From NCBI RefSeq assembly GCF_000378965.1, contig NZ_KB900536.1:259583-323582 (forward strand): a DNA stretch of 64,000 nt. The letters run 5' to 3'. Positions 16,750 through 25,700 of the stretch are shown one piece after another. The notes beneath the pieces are model-generated. The model saw nothing but the letters and a program-made list of their open reading frames with translations. It did not search any database and was not told where the DNA came from. Source of the DNA: Thioalkalivibrio thiocyanodenitrificans ARhD 1. Lineage in GTDB: Bacteria; Pseudomonadota; Gammaproteobacteria; Ectothiorhodospirales; Ectothiorhodospiraceae. Each line of letters starts with the position of its first letter. Position 1 is the first letter of the stretch. A program made the translations under genes and the position numbers.

Positions 16750-17132
16750 GGCGCCTTCTGCTCGATACCCACGCGCTGCTGTGGTGGCTGGCGGACGATC
16801 CGCAACTCGGTCCCAGGGTACGAGCCATGATTGGAGACGAGCGCAACGAGATCTACGTGAGCGCCGCCAGCGCGTGGGAGATTGGCATCAAGAAAGGGTT
16901 GGGCAAGCTCAAGGGCCCCGACAACCTGGACGCTATAGTCGAAGAAGAGGGTTTCGAGAAGTTGCCGGTGACGTTCTTCCACGGCGAACGGGCCGGTGAG
17001 CTGCCCGGTATTCATCGTGATCCGTTTGATCGGATGCTTGTAGCTCAGGCGCAGGCGGAAGGGCTCGATATTGTGACCCGCGACGAGATGTTCGGACATT
17101 ACGGGATCAAGGTGGTCGATGCGGCCAGCTGA
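16746..17132 (+). CDS. vapC: PIN-domain toxin (VapC-like RNase)
   Basis: 128 residues from a GTG overlapping the antitoxin stop. The PIN-domain acidic residues are visible: Asp in LLLDTHALLWW, Glu in SAASAWEIGIK, Asp in HRDPFDRMLVAQA and Asp in IVTRDEMF. It should be a Mg-dependent endoribonuclease inhibited by the partner antitoxin. Such modules are common in integron cassette arrays and islands, where they stabilise the DNA. I see no attC directly after this one. Confidence 0.9.
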   Translation: MRRLLLDTHALLWWLADDPQLGPRVRAMIGDERNEIYVSAASAWEIGIKKGLGKLKGPDNLDAIVEEEGFEKLPVTFFHGERAGELPGIHRDPFDRMLVAQAQAEGLDIVTRDEMFGHYGIKVVDAAS

Positions 17133-17169
17133 TCTGCCGCAATCCCGTCTCCAGGGTTCATATGCAGAG

Positions 17170-17220
17170 GAAAGGTGACAGATCTATTTTTGCGCTGCAG
17201 AAATAGATCTGTCACCTTTC
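17170..17220. terminator. Perfect 20-bp hairpin between convergent genes
   Basis: The arms GAAAGGTGACAGATCTATTT (17170-17189) and its exact complement (17201-17220) flank an 11-base loop. It lies between the toxin gene and the convergent AhpD-like/Rieske gene. It may act as a bidirectional terminator, or be a REP/MITE-like repeat. The GTGACAGATCTATTT type resembles repeats linked to RAYT transposases, a resemblance I cannot verify here. Confidence 0.6.
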
Positions 17221-17341
17221 GATCATGAGGCGCAGACCGCGACGCCCGCGTGGCCCGCGATGCCCGCCCGACCCGCATTCGTGGTCGATTCCTTTGGAGC
17301 CTTCGGGCACCGCGCCTTGCACGCGGTGCCCGGATCGCCGC

Positions 17342-17968
17342 TTACCAGTAGGCCAGCAGCCGGTCCTGCTCCACCTTGTGCTCGAAGCGGCGCAGCGGCC
17401 GGTTGCCGATCTCCACGCACTCCCCGCTTTCGATGTCGAAGGCCCAATGATGCTTCGGACAGGTCAGGCGTTTGCCCTCCAGGGCCAGGTGAGGGATGTT
17501 GGTGACCTGGTGGGGGCAGCGGCTGTCGTAGACCCGGATGTCGTCCTCGGTGCGATAGACGAACAGGTTGCGTCCGTCGCGATCGAAATAGGCCACTTCC
17601 TCCATGGGGATCTCGTCCAGGGCCGCGAGGTCGTGCCAGCCGGGCTCGGCGTCCAGGTTCTCCGGCCGGAACTCGGGCAGGTCCATGTCCAGCAGGATCT
17701 CCGCGGCCCACACGATCTTGGCAAGTCCCAGTACGGGAAACGCCATCAGCAGCGCATCGATGATCTCGTTGGGCGTGGCGCCGTTGCGCAGTGCGCGGGT
17801 GAGGTACTGCCGGAACCCCGGCTCGGTCTGAACCGCCACCTTGGTGATCACGGAGATCAGGTCACGCGTGCGGGGATCGAGATGCTCGCCGGCCTTCTTC
17901 AGAAAGGTGAAGTAGCCGGTCATCGCCTCGGGGCGGGCCTTGACCAGGTAATTGAGGGCGTCACTCAT
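17342..17968 (-). CDS. Carboxymuconolactone decarboxylase-like domain fused to a Rieske ferredoxin domain
   Basis: 208 residues in two parts. Residues 1 to about 95 follow the CMD/AhpD fold (LISVITKVAVQTEPGFRQYLTRALRNGATPNEIIDALLMAFPV pattern) but lack the CxxC of peroxidase-type AhpD. Residues from about 105 form a Rieske [2Fe-2S] domain with ligands C-P-H and C-P-K-H (SRCPHQVTN, LTCPKHHWAFD). A cytoplasmic redox protein is likely, with the Rieske part passing electrons to a CMD-bound substrate; the substrate is unknown. The start has AGGAG upstream. It stands alone at the edge of the mobile region. Confidence 0.85.
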   Translation of the reverse strand: MSDALNYLVKARPEAMTGYFTFLKKAGEHLDPRTRDLISVITKVAVQTEPGFRQYLTRALRNGATPNEIIDALLMAFPVLGLAKIVWAAEILLDMDLPEFRPENLDAEPGWHDLAALDEIPMEEVAYFDRDGRNLFVYRTEDDIRVYDSRCPHQVTNIPHLALEGKRLTCPKHHWAFDIESGECVEIGNRPLRRFEHKVEQDRLLAYW

Positions 17969-18329
17969 GGATTACTCCTGACAATTCGGGAAAGAGAACC
18001 GGGTTTGTGAACCTGCGCCTTCGCGCGGTCCGGGTCGCGGGCCGCGCGAAGGCGCCGTGATATGCTTGGCCATGTCGCAATCGGCCGCGCGCGTAAGGAT
18101 AACGTAATTTGATGCTTCGTGGCCCGCGGCGCCACCCCGCCCGAAGTGCGGGAATGCGCCTTCAGATGCGACCCCGAGAGGTTTCCGTGGAGCAATCCCA
18201 GGCCATCCGGCACTTCCAGGTCAGCGTGAACAGCATGGTCGGGCAGGGCGCCGAACCCGCCGACGTGGCCGGGACCCCGCTCGGGATCGCGCTGACGACC
18301 CGCGCGCATCCGCCGAGGCCCTGACCCGG
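17969..18329. other. Intergenic region, nothing recognised
   Basis: 361 bp between divergent genes. A plus-strand frame at 18109-18324 is Arg/Pro-rich, without family features or a ribosome site, and I do not accept it. Promoters for both neighbours should lie here, but I cannot identify convincing boxes. Confidence 0.5.
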
Positions 18330-19772
18330 ATGCACGGCCTGTCGAAGACCGCCTTCCTGGCGGGCCGGCAATGCCCCAGGCGCCTGTGGTGCGAGATCCG
18401 GGCGGCGGAGCAGGTGCCCGCCCCCGACGAGGCCCGGCGCGCCATCATCGAGCAGGGCCTGGAGGTCGGGGCCCTGGCCCGTCGTCTCTATCCCGATGGA
18501 GTGGACGTCTCCCGTTCGGGATCCATCGAGGACATGATTCAACATACCCGCGACCTGCTCGCGCACAGGCGGGTGATCTTCGAAGGCGTGTTCTCCGCGG
18601 CAGGCGGCCATGCCCGCGCCGACATCCTCGTGCCGGAAGGCGAAGGCTGGACCCTCATCGAGGTGAAGAGCGTCACGCGCCCCGACGAGGTGCACCTGCA
18701 CGACATCGCCTTCCAGTGGCATGTGTTGCGCGCCGCCGGCGTCCGGTTGCAGCGCGCCTGCCTCGCTCACGTGGACAGCGACTACGTGCGCCACGGGCCG
18801 GTGGATCCCGCCGGGCTTTTCACGGTCGTCGATCTCACAGCGGAGGTCGAACCCCTGGCCGCCGGCATTTCCGACGCCATGGCCTTCATGCAGGCGCTGC
18901 TCGCGGGCGATCGCCCGGCGGTGCCCATCGGCCCCCAGTGCGGCAGGCCACATGCGTGCCCCCTGATCCCCGCCTGCTGGTCGTATCTCCCGGACAACAA
19001 CGTCACCGAACTGTATCGCCGCAACGGCTTTGATCTGCTGGCCGATGGGTATGAGCGTATCGTCGATGTGCCGCCCGAGCGGCTGAACGCGAAGCAGCGC
19101 ATCCAGCGGGAGGTGCTGCGCACCGGCGAACTCCACGTGGAGGCCGGGCCGCTCCGCGCCTGGGTCGCTTCGCTGGAGTATCCCGTGTACATGCTGGACT
19201 TCGAGACGGTTTCGAGCGCGATCCCGCTGTTCGACGGCACGCATCCCTACCAGCAGATCCCGTTTCAGTTCTCGGTCCACGTGCTCGACCGACCCGGCGC
19301 CGCACCCCGCCACCACGAATTCCTCTGGACCGCGGACAGCGATCCGCGCCCCGCCCTGGTGGAAGCCCTGCGGATCATCGGCGCGCGAGGGTCCGTCATG
19401 GCCTATTTCGCCGGATTCGAGCGGGCGCGGATCCGTGAACTGGCCGAGGACTTCCCCGAGGCCGCCGACTTCCTCGTAGGTATCAACCGGCGCCTGGTGG
19501 ACCTCATTGATCCCTTCACCGGTTTCTGGGTTCACCACCCCGCCCAGCACGGCAGCTGTTCCATCAAGAAGGTCCTGCCCGCCCTGACCGGCAGCGGCTA
19601 TGAGGGCCTGGACATTAACCGGGGCGACCAGGCCGCCCGGGAATGGCTCAAGGCCGTGCGCGGAGGGGAGGGCGCCGAAGCGATATTCCGGGCGCTGCGG
19701 GAGTACTGCGCCCTGGACACACGTGGCATGGTGGATATCCTGGCGTTTCTTCGCGCGCGGGCGGGCGGCTGA
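18330..19772 (+). CDS. DUF2779 protein: Cas4/RecB-like nuclease fused to a DEDD-type exonuclease domain
   Basis: 480 residues. The N-terminal half resembles Cas4/AddB nucleases: SKTAFLAGRQCPRRLWCE supplies Cys ligands, ARADILV then LIEVKSV give the PD-(D/E)xK active site (about residues 97-112), and CGRPHACPLIPACW supplies further Cys for an Fe-S cluster. The C-terminal half (from about 285) has an RNase H-like exonuclease pattern with MLDFETV and a late YCALDTRGM motif. Family knowledge points to DNA repair or defence processing; no partner helicase or CRISPR array is nearby. The first-residue choice has weak ribosome-site support. Confidence 0.82.
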   Translation: MHGLSKTAFLAGRQCPRRLWCEIRAAEQVPAPDEARRAIIEQGLEVGALARRLYPDGVDVSRSGSIEDMIQHTRDLLAHRRVIFEGVFSAAGGHARADILVPEGEGWTLIEVKSVTRPDEVHLHDIAFQWHVLRAAGVRLQRACLAHVDSDYVRHGPVDPAGLFTVVDLTAEVEPLAAGISDAMAFMQALLAGDRPAVPIGPQCGRPHACPLIPACWSYLPDNNVTELYRRNGFDLLADGYERIVDVPPERLNAKQRIQREVLRTGELHVEAGPLRAWVASLEYPVYMLDFETVSSAIPLFDGTHPYQQIPFQFSVHVLDRPGAAPRHHEFLWTADSDPRPALVEALRIIGARGSVMAYFAGFERARIRELAEDFPEAADFLVGINRRLVDLIDPFTGFWVHHPAQHGSCSIKKVLPALTGSGYEGLDINRGDQAAREWLKAVRGGEGAEAIFRALREYCALDTRGMVDILAFLRARAGG

Positions 19773-19814
19773 GATCGCCGTCTCGCCCCTGGAGCTGACA
19801 CCTGACCCCGCCAT

Positions 19815-19910
19815 CCGCATGGGCACGCTTCGCTTTGCCCATCCTACGGTCGGCACCGGTGGCGGGTTATAGCTCGTGTAGGATGGGTCAAGCGCAGCGG
19901 ACCCATGCGG
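19815..19910. repeat. Imperfect long inverted repeat (REP/BIME-like)
   Basis: The left arm begins CCGCATGGGCACGCTTCGC and the right arm is its approximate complement, ending GGACCCATGCGG at 19910. The arms are about 34 bp with several mismatches. This resembles bacterial interspersed mosaic elements between convergent genes. Confidence 0.6.
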
Positions 19911-20034
19911 AAAGGCGACAAGGCTGCCGGGAGTCGCGATGGGACCCCGCGCGCCAAGCCCCCCGTTGCATGACGCGGAAATGTGCCGCTATGTCCAGTT
20001 GATCTTCAGTTAGCAGCGGGACTCGGACCAGCCC

Positions 20035-20064
20035 GTAGGCCGGATAAGGCGAAGCCGCATCCGG
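20035..20064. repeat. REP-like palindrome
   Basis: The unit reads CCGGATAAGGCG then AAGCCGCATCCGG, an imperfect palindrome closely like the Y-type REP core known from enterobacteria. A related pair of arms occurs at 40368-40439. Confidence 0.55.
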
Positions 20065-20124
20065 TGCCACGCTGCCGGGAAGCGGTAGCGGTGTCCAGTG
20101 GACGGGTTGTCCCGAGGCCCTGTC

Positions 20125-21123
20125 TCAATCCGGATAAAGCGCCGCTGCATTGCGCAGGGTGTTGCGGATCTCCGTCCGGAGGCGTTTGGGTGTGCGCACC
20201 CGGACCTGGGCGCCCAGGCCGAGGATCCACCACCGCAACTGCGAGGTATCGGGCACCGTGGCCCGGACGGTGACCCAGCCCTCGGCATCCGGGGCGCTCA
20301 TGCGCTGGTCCCGGGAGAGCGGTGTCTCTCCCAGGTGGTGGGCCGTGTCCCGGTGCACGTCAAGGCATACGGATATCTCCTCTCCCAGGCGGAAGTCCAG
20401 GCCGCCGTCCTGCAGGTAGCTGTCCAGGTCGAAGCCCCGGGGCCGGCGCACCGGCGTCTGCAGGGGCGTGGCATCGGTCATCCGATGCAGCACCATCTGC
20501 ACGATGTCGGTGTAATCGAACAGCGTGCAGATCAGGTAGATCACCCCGTCGCGGAACACCAGCCCCAGGGGATTGACCACGTATTCCTTCTCCAGGTTGT
20601 CCTTGCGCCGCCGATAGCGCGTCTCGAACTGCCGGTCCTGGAACAGGGCCTCATAGACCACCCGAAGCACCTCGGGGTCCCCCTCCGGGGCAATGAGTGA
20701 CTGGCCCCGAGTCACAGTACGCACCTTCTTCGGCCAGCGCCGGACGCTCCCCGGGGTCACCTTCAGCAGCTCGCCCGCCTGGCGGAAGTACGGGGTCAGT
20801 GCCTGGAGCGTCGCCGGCGCCATCAGGGGAGCCAGAAACTGCTGGGCGAGCTTGAAGGCCAGCGCTGTCTGCGGCTCCATCCCCGGTACATCCAGAATTC
20901 TCGCGTCGCGGGCCCACTGCCAGCCGTGGGGCCGGCTGCGATCGTCCACCACCAGGGCGAACCCCTGTCCGGAGAGTGCCTGGAGGTCCCGCTGAATGGT
21001 CCGCGCCGTGGTCTCGTACCCCTGTTCCTCCAGCCCATGTTTGAGTTCGCTGACGGTGATCTTGCGCGGGTGCCGGGGGATCATCCGCAACATGGCCCAT
21101 TGGCGCAGGAGGGTCGAGGACAT
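20125..21123 (-). CDS. WYL-domain transcriptional regulator
   Basis: 332 residues from an ATG at 21123 with GGAG upstream; a GTG 12 bp further out is possible. The N-terminus is a DeoR/HTH_11-like winged helix (ITVSELKHGLEEQGYETTARTIQRDLQAL). The central WYL domain shows YVVNPLGLVFRDGVIYLIC with the ligand-binding beta-sheet around it. A WCX-type C-terminal domain follows. WYL regulators often sense nucleic acids or nucleotides and control defence or repair genes; the target here is unknown. It is convergent with the DUF2779 nuclease gene. Confidence 0.9.
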   Translation of the reverse strand: MSSTLLRQWAMLRMIPRHPRKITVSELKHGLEEQGYETTARTIQRDLQALSGQGFALVVDDRSRPHGWQWARDARILDVPGMEPQTALAFKLAQQFLAPLMAPATLQALTPYFRQAGELLKVTPGSVRRWPKKVRTVTRGQSLIAPEGDPEVLRVVYEALFQDRQFETRYRRRKDNLEKEYVVNPLGLVFRDGVIYLICTLFDYTDIVQMVLHRMTDATPLQTPVRRPRGFDLDSYLQDGGLDFRLGEEISVCLDVHRDTAHHLGETPLSRDQRMSAPDAEGWVTVRATVPDTSQLRWWILGLGAQVRVRTPKRLRTEIRNTLRNAAALYPD

Positions 21124-21638
21124 GGTGGTCTCCACTGGTGTGGGTCGGAAGTTTCCTTGCCCGAACGGATGGCTCGCGCCGACCCGGACGGGTATACCTG
21201 CCCGGAGAGCATATCAGCTATGAGCCGGATCGCTGAGACCGACCGCGAATCGTTGCGACACAAGATGTCGCATGGGCGCCGCATGCTTCAGGCTGAGTGA
21301 GACACGGGGCACGGGCGCGACGGCCCTGCCAATGAGTCGGGACAAACGTGCCGCATCCGGTAAGGCGTGGACCGAATCAGGTTGCCCGGGTGCAGGCGGG
21401 ATCCATTGAGCCTCGTAGGGTGAGGCAGCATCCCGGAGACAGGAAACAGTCCGGTGCATGTTCGGGAAACCGCCTGGGCACACGGGTCATGCATTGCATC
21501 ACATAGTGGCGCGTCTGCCGAAGACGCCTGGCGCGCGCAAGTTGCGGGGGCGAGCCCGGCCAGGCCCCCTGTCATGACGTCAGTGGCCTTGCCCCGCCTC
21601 TTCATGGCAATACATTACAGACCGCACGGGAGGGTGAC
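21124..21638. other. Intergenic region, nothing recognised
   Basis: 515 bp separating the divergent WYL-regulator and periplasmic-protein genes. Small frames here are shadows without ribosome sites. No strong palindrome, terminator or tRNA was seen. Confidence 0.5.
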
Positions 21639-22202
21639 ATGAACAAATGGCTGAGCGCGTTCGCAGGGCTGGCCCTGGGACTGATGCAGGTGAGCATGGC
21701 GTCCGCCGGGAATTTCTGGGAGCACAGGGATTGGTCGGTTGACCGGCTCGGCGAACTCGTCCGCTACACCACCCATGGCTCGGTCGTTCACGGGCATGAG
21801 TTCGGATTTCTGCTGCGACCCGGGGATTGCCGGGAGGTGCTCTGGCTCTCCTGGTCGACCTACGATGACGGGGTCTACGAATTATCCGGGGAGAGGACAC
21901 GCTTCCAGCTTGAACTGGATGGGATGCGGGGTATGCTGTCGGCCCCGTTGGGCCTCGTCGAGGAGTTGACGCCCATGCTGCCCATGACCAAGGTCATGGT
22001 GTTCTCGGATGTGTTGCTTCGCCCTGAGTTCATGCGCGAGCTTGAGAAAGGGCAGGGCCTGGAGGTGCGGGTAATCGGGCCTGACGAGATGCTCAGGGTC
22101 CTGGATGTGGCCGAGGATCAGTTCAGCCTGATGGGATTCACCGCGACCCGTCTCAAGGCGCGGGAATGGTGTGAAGGGAACGCGCCCGGAGGCGGGGCCT
22201 GA
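21639..22202 (+). CDS. Periplasmic protein, unknown function
   Basis: 187 residues with a Sec signal peptide (MNKWLSAFAGLALGLMQVSMASA, cut after about residue 23) and a good ribosome site (GGGAGGGTGAC before the ATG). The mature part has two Cys (GDCREVLW and REWCEGN) that could form a disulfide in the periplasm. There are no repeats or membrane segments. I cannot name a family. Confidence 0.75.
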   Translation: MNKWLSAFAGLALGLMQVSMASAGNFWEHRDWSVDRLGELVRYTTHGSVVHGHEFGFLLRPGDCREVLWLSWSTYDDGVYELSGERTRFQLELDGMRGMLSAPLGLVEELTPMLPMTKVMVFSDVLLRPEFMRELEKGQGLEVRVIGPDEMLRVLDVAEDQFSLMGFTATRLKAREWCEGNAPGGGA

Positions 22203-22243
22203 CACCGGATCGGGTCAGTTCGCGGTGCAATCATCCCCGATAT

Positions 22244-22318
22244 GTAGGAGCCCGGTCCCCCGGGCGATCGGGTCCGGCATCGGTGGGTTATTCATCGCCC
22301 GGGGGACCGGGCTCCTAC
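22244..22318. repeat. Dispersed intergenic inverted repeat, copy 1
   Basis: The arms GTAGGAGCCCGGTCC and its complement enclose CGGGCGATC-type inner arms. The same design recurs at 40261-40333 and, decayed, at about 50610-50712. The neighbouring tract TTCCTGCATTGCGGGGACCC is also shared, in inverted orientation, so the whole family unit is about 120 bp. Confidence 0.75.
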
Positions 22319-22445
22319 GGGGTAGGTTCCTGCATTGCGGGGACCCTTTGGATGAACAGCCGGTTGAGAGATCACAGCCAGAGAATCGGCGGATGACGAT
22401 CGCAATCTGAACGTTCGGATTGCGATAGAATCTCCCGATACGCTC

Positions 22446-22961
22446 ATGACACGTTTCGCCGCCATCGATTTCGAAACCGCCTGCCATCGGGCGGACAGCG
22501 CCTGCGCGTTGGGTGTCGTGATCGTGGAGGGCGGGCGCATCGTGGAGCGTCTGTATGACGTGATCCGCCCGCCCACGCGGCAGTTCTCGTTCACGTATGT
22601 CCACGGCCTGACCTGGAACGATGTGAAGGACGCGCGGACGTTCGATGCGGTGTGGGGCGCCTTTGCCCGCGAGCTGGCGGGCATCGACTTCTTCGCGGCA
22701 CACAATGCGCCGTTCGACCGCGGTGTGCTCCGTGCCTGTTGCACGACCTACGACCTGCCCACGCCTTCACCGCCCTTCGTCTGCACGGTGCGCCTGGCAC
22801 GGGCACAGTGGGGCATCCGTCCGACCACGCTTCCGGACGTGTGCCGGCACCTGGGCGTGACATTGCGCCACCATCAGGCGGATTCGGACGCGGAGGCATG
22901 CGCGCGCATCGTCATTGCGGCGCAACAGGCGGGCTGGCGCTACGACGGCGGGGCCGCCTGA
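22446..22961 (+). CDS. DnaQ-like 3'-5' exonuclease
   Basis: 171 residues, the size of a stand-alone DEDDh exonuclease. Motifs in order: Exo I FAAIDFETA (Asp and Glu), Exo II FAAHNAPFDRGVL and Exo III HHQADSDAEAC with the catalytic His and Asp. It should degrade single-stranded DNA or RNA ends with two Mg ions. It stands alone, and the copy 1 intergenic repeat lies upstream. It is distinct from the second DnaQ-like protein at 27607. Confidence 0.9.
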   Translation: MTRFAAIDFETACHRADSACALGVVIVEGGRIVERLYDVIRPPTRQFSFTYVHGLTWNDVKDARTFDAVWGAFARELAGIDFFAAHNAPFDRGVLRACCTTYDLPTPSPPFVCTVRLARAQWGIRPTTLPDVCRHLGVTLRHHQADSDAEACARIVIAAQQAGWRYDGGAA

Positions 22962-23231
22962 GACGGGGGCGGTATCCGACCGGTCGCGGGGCCGCCCGCG
23001 TCCCCCCCTGACTGGCACCTGCCCCCGGGAATGCATGGCCGGGGCCAGCCGGCATGCCGGCCCAGGGTATCCCCGATGTCCGGAGCGCAAGGTTCCGCAT
23101 GGCGGACAGGGCGCCCGGGGTGCCTTGGCCAGTGGACGTCCACACCTCTTATACTCGTCACTGCTGTACCAAAGCCACGCCTCGGGTGTGCAACCGCGCA
23201 TCCGACGGGAAGACATCCACAGTTCCTGTCC

Positions 23232-24854
23232 ATGCCTATTCCAGCAGCACGCATACGCGCCTATCACGAGGTCACCAAGCACCATCCGCGCCAGTACGCG
23301 CCCGGACCGGGCCGCCTGGACTGGATCAACCAGCCGGATCCGTTCCGGCGGTTTCAGGGCGCCCCGGCCGTCCGCTTGCCGCTGGCGGCGGACAGCCTGA
23401 CAACCGGCTATGCCGATCTGTACCGTCCCGGTGCCGTGCCGGCCTGTCCGCTGGACGGGGAGCACGTGGCGATACTGCTGGAGCTGTCCCTGGGACTGTC
23501 GGCCTGGAAGTCCCACGGGGGCAGTACCTGGGCGCTGCGCTGCAACCCCTCCAGCGGCAACCTGCATCCCACCGAGGGCTACGTGGTGTGCCCGGCACTG
23601 CCGGGCCTGGACGACGGGGTCTGGCACTACGTCGCCGAGTCGCACACGCTGGAACGGCGCGCGCGGCCCGGTGCGCCGGGCTGGTCCGCGCGTTTCCCGG
23701 CCGGCGGGGTGCTGGTGGGCCTGAGTTCGATCCACTGGCGCGAGGCCTGGAAGTACGGGGCACGCGCCTATCGTTACTGCCAGCACGATGCCGGCCACGC
23801 CATGGCGGCGGTGCGCTACGCGGCGGCGGCACTGGGCTGGCAGGCACGCCTGCTGGACGGCTGGGACGACGATGCGCTGGCGGCGCTGCTGGGGCTGGAC
23901 CGGGAGGCGGATTTCGAGGATGCCGAGGACGAGGCACCGGATGCGCTGCTGTGGGTGGGGCCCGGGCGCGCGGCGCCGTTACCCGGGGACCTGTTGCCGG
24001 GGCTGGCGGATGCCTGCTGGCAGGGCCGGGCCAACCGCCTGAGCGCAAGCCATGTGCACTGGTCGCAGATCGCGGCGGCGGAGGCAGCCGCGCTGAAGCT
24101 GGAGCCGGGGGCGAACGCGCGCCGGGCGCCGCCGGCACGCCCGCCGCTGGCTGCGCCGGCCGGGAATCCGAACGCGGCAGGCCTCATCCGCCAACGGCGC
24201 AGCGCTGTTGCCTTCGACGGGGTGACGGGCCTGTCGTCGGACGCGTTCTACCGCATGCTGGATACCCTCCTGCCCCGGGAAGGCACGGCGCCGTGGGACA
24301 TGCTGCCCTGGGCGCCGCGGGTGCACCCGGTGTTGTTCGTGCACCGGGTGGACGGCATCGCGCCGGGTCTGTATGTGCTCGCCCGCGAGGATGCCGCCCT
24401 GCCGGCATTGCGGCGGGCCATGCGCGAGGAATGGTTGTGGCACCCCGTGCCCGGCTGTCCCGCGCACATCCCCCTGCGCCTGCTGGCGTCCCTGGACGTG
24501 CGCGATTCGGCACAGCTTATCTGCTGTCATCAGGAGATCGCCGCCGATTCCGCGTTTGCCGTGGGCATGCTGGCGGCGTTCGGCGTCGCCCTGGAGGCGG
24601 CGCCGTGGTGGTACCGGCGGCTGCACTGGGAGGCCGGGGTGCTGGGTCAGGTGCTTTACCTGGAGGCGGAGGCGGCCGGCGTGCGCGCCACCGGCATCGG
24701 CTGTTTCTTCGATGACGAGATGCACCGCCTGCTGGGGTTGCGGGACGACGCCTGGCAGACCGTGTACCACTTCACCGTCGGCGGCGCGGTGGATGATCCG
24801 CGGCTCAGTACGCTGCCTCCCTACGCGCACCTGGATCCCGGGAACTCGCGGTAG
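23232..24854 (+). CDS. SagB-type nitroreductase-superfamily protein with two domains
   Basis: 540 residues from the ATG at 23232; the frame runs further upstream but the leader is implausible. The N-terminal nitroreductase-like half has the SagB/ThcOx pattern NPSSGNLHPTEGYVV and the second half starts with the flavin-binding RQRRSAVAFDG. FMN is the expected cofactor, and SagB relatives oxidise azolines in modified peptides. Here no precursor peptide or cyclodehydratase gene is close, so the substrate is open. The coding sequence is very GC-rich. Confidence 0.83.
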   Translation: MPIPAARIRAYHEVTKHHPRQYAPGPGRLDWINQPDPFRRFQGAPAVRLPLAADSLTTGYADLYRPGAVPACPLDGEHVAILLELSLGLSAWKSHGGSTWALRCNPSSGNLHPTEGYVVCPALPGLDDGVWHYVAESHTLERRARPGAPGWSARFPAGGVLVGLSSIHWREAWKYGARAYRYCQHDAGHAMAAVRYAAAALGWQARLLDGWDDDALAALLGLDREADFEDAEDEAPDALLWVGPGRAAPLPGDLLPGLADACWQGRANRLSASHVHWSQIAAAEAAALKLEPGANARRAPPARPPLAAPAGNPNAAGLIRQRRSAVAFDGVTGLSSDAFYRMLDTLLPREGTAPWDMLPWAPRVHPVLFVHRVDGIAPGLYVLAREDAALPALRRAMREEWLWHPVPGCPAHIPLRLLASLDVRDSAQLICCHQEIAADSAFAVGMLAAFGVALEAAPWWYRRLHWEAGVLGQVLYLEAEAAGVRATGIGCFFDDEMHRLLGLRDDAWQTVYHFTVGGAVDDPRLSTLPPYAHLDPGNSR

Positions 24855-24997
24855 CCGTCACCCCGTGCTGACATTGAACGGTTGAATATTGGCACGACGG
24901 TCCAGCAGACTTGTCCTGTGGAGTCCCGCCGATCCGCCGCCACCCGTTCCCGGGGCACCTTCGTTGCGCCGTGGTTCAAAGCCCGTCAGGAGCGAGC

Positions 24998-25699
24998 ATG
25001 ACGATATCATCCGCTGCATTGACCGACACGGAACTGGATGCCCTGGAGGCCTTCCTGACCTCCGACGTCACCCCGGAGACCGCGATGACGCTGTCCACCC
25101 TGGACGGATACTTCACCGCTATCGCCCTGAATCCGGACCTGATCATGCCGAGCCGCTGGATGCCGTGGGTGTGGGATATGGAATCCGGCAGGGAGGCGCC
25201 GGAGTTCGAGTCGCACGAGGAGGCCGAGCGGGTGCTGGGGCTTCTCATGCGCTATCACAACGAGGTGACGGCGGCCGTGAGCGCCGGCGAACCGGACCCG
25301 GTGTTTGTGGGAGACAAGGATGGGGAGGTGACCCTGGTGAATCTGTGGGCCGGCGGATTCCTGGTCGGAGTCCTGAAGTTTGCGGAGCCCTGGTGGATGG
25401 AACTGATGGAGAAGCAGCCGGACAAGGTCGCTCCGATTCTCATGTTCGGAAGCGAGGACGGACTGAACTCCCTCGAAGACCATTTCGAGGATCTTCAGCA
25501 GGTGATGGACCGCGCGCCGGATATCATCACGATGGCGCTGGATGGCTTGTGCGAATACTTTACGCCGCTTCGGGCACGGGCCGCGGATGAGCGCGTGAGC
25601 ACGTACCGGCGGAGCGAGCCCAGGGTGGGCCGCAATGATCCCTGCCCCTGCGGATCGGGAAAGAAGTTCAAGAAATGTTGCGGCATGAAACTGCATTGA
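24998..25699 (+). CDS. UPF0149/YecA-family protein with SEC-C zinc motif
   Basis: 233 residues from an ATG with AGGAG upstream. The N-terminal YecA-like domain reads [27 protein letters not shown]. The C-terminal SEC-C motif ([21 protein letters not shown]) binds zinc and in SecA contacts SecB and ribosomes. The function of such hybrids is not settled. The stop is 1 bp before the start of the DUF294 gene, so it heads a three-gene operon. Confidence 0.87.
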   Translation: MTISSAALTDTELDALEAFLTSDVTPETAMTLSTLDGYFTAIALNPDLIMPSRWMPWVWDMESGREAPEFESHEEAERVLGLLMRYHNEVTAAVSAGEPDPVFVGDKDGEVTLVNLWAGGFLVGVLKFAEPWWMELMEKQPDKVAPILMFGSEDGLNSLEDHFEDLQQVMDRAPDIITMALDGLCEYFTPLRARAADERVSTYRRSEPRVGRNDPCPCGSGKKFKKCCGMKLH

Positions 25700-25700
25700 T

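Larger units (their letters stand above)
19773..20124. other. Intergenic region with REP-like inverted repeats
   Basis: 352 bp between convergent genes. It contains an imperfect inverted repeat pair at 19815-19910 and a compact REP-like unit at 20035-20064. No gene is supported. Confidence 0.55.

Noticed and set aside
18109-18324. 71-codon frame before the DUF2779 gene
   Set aside because: It is Arg/Pro-rich with no ribosome site and no protein features; it looks like a GC-rich shadow.
22171-22410. 79-codon frame over dispersed repeat copy 1
   Set aside because: It overlaps the end of the periplasmic-protein gene and the hairpin repeat; no protein resemblance.
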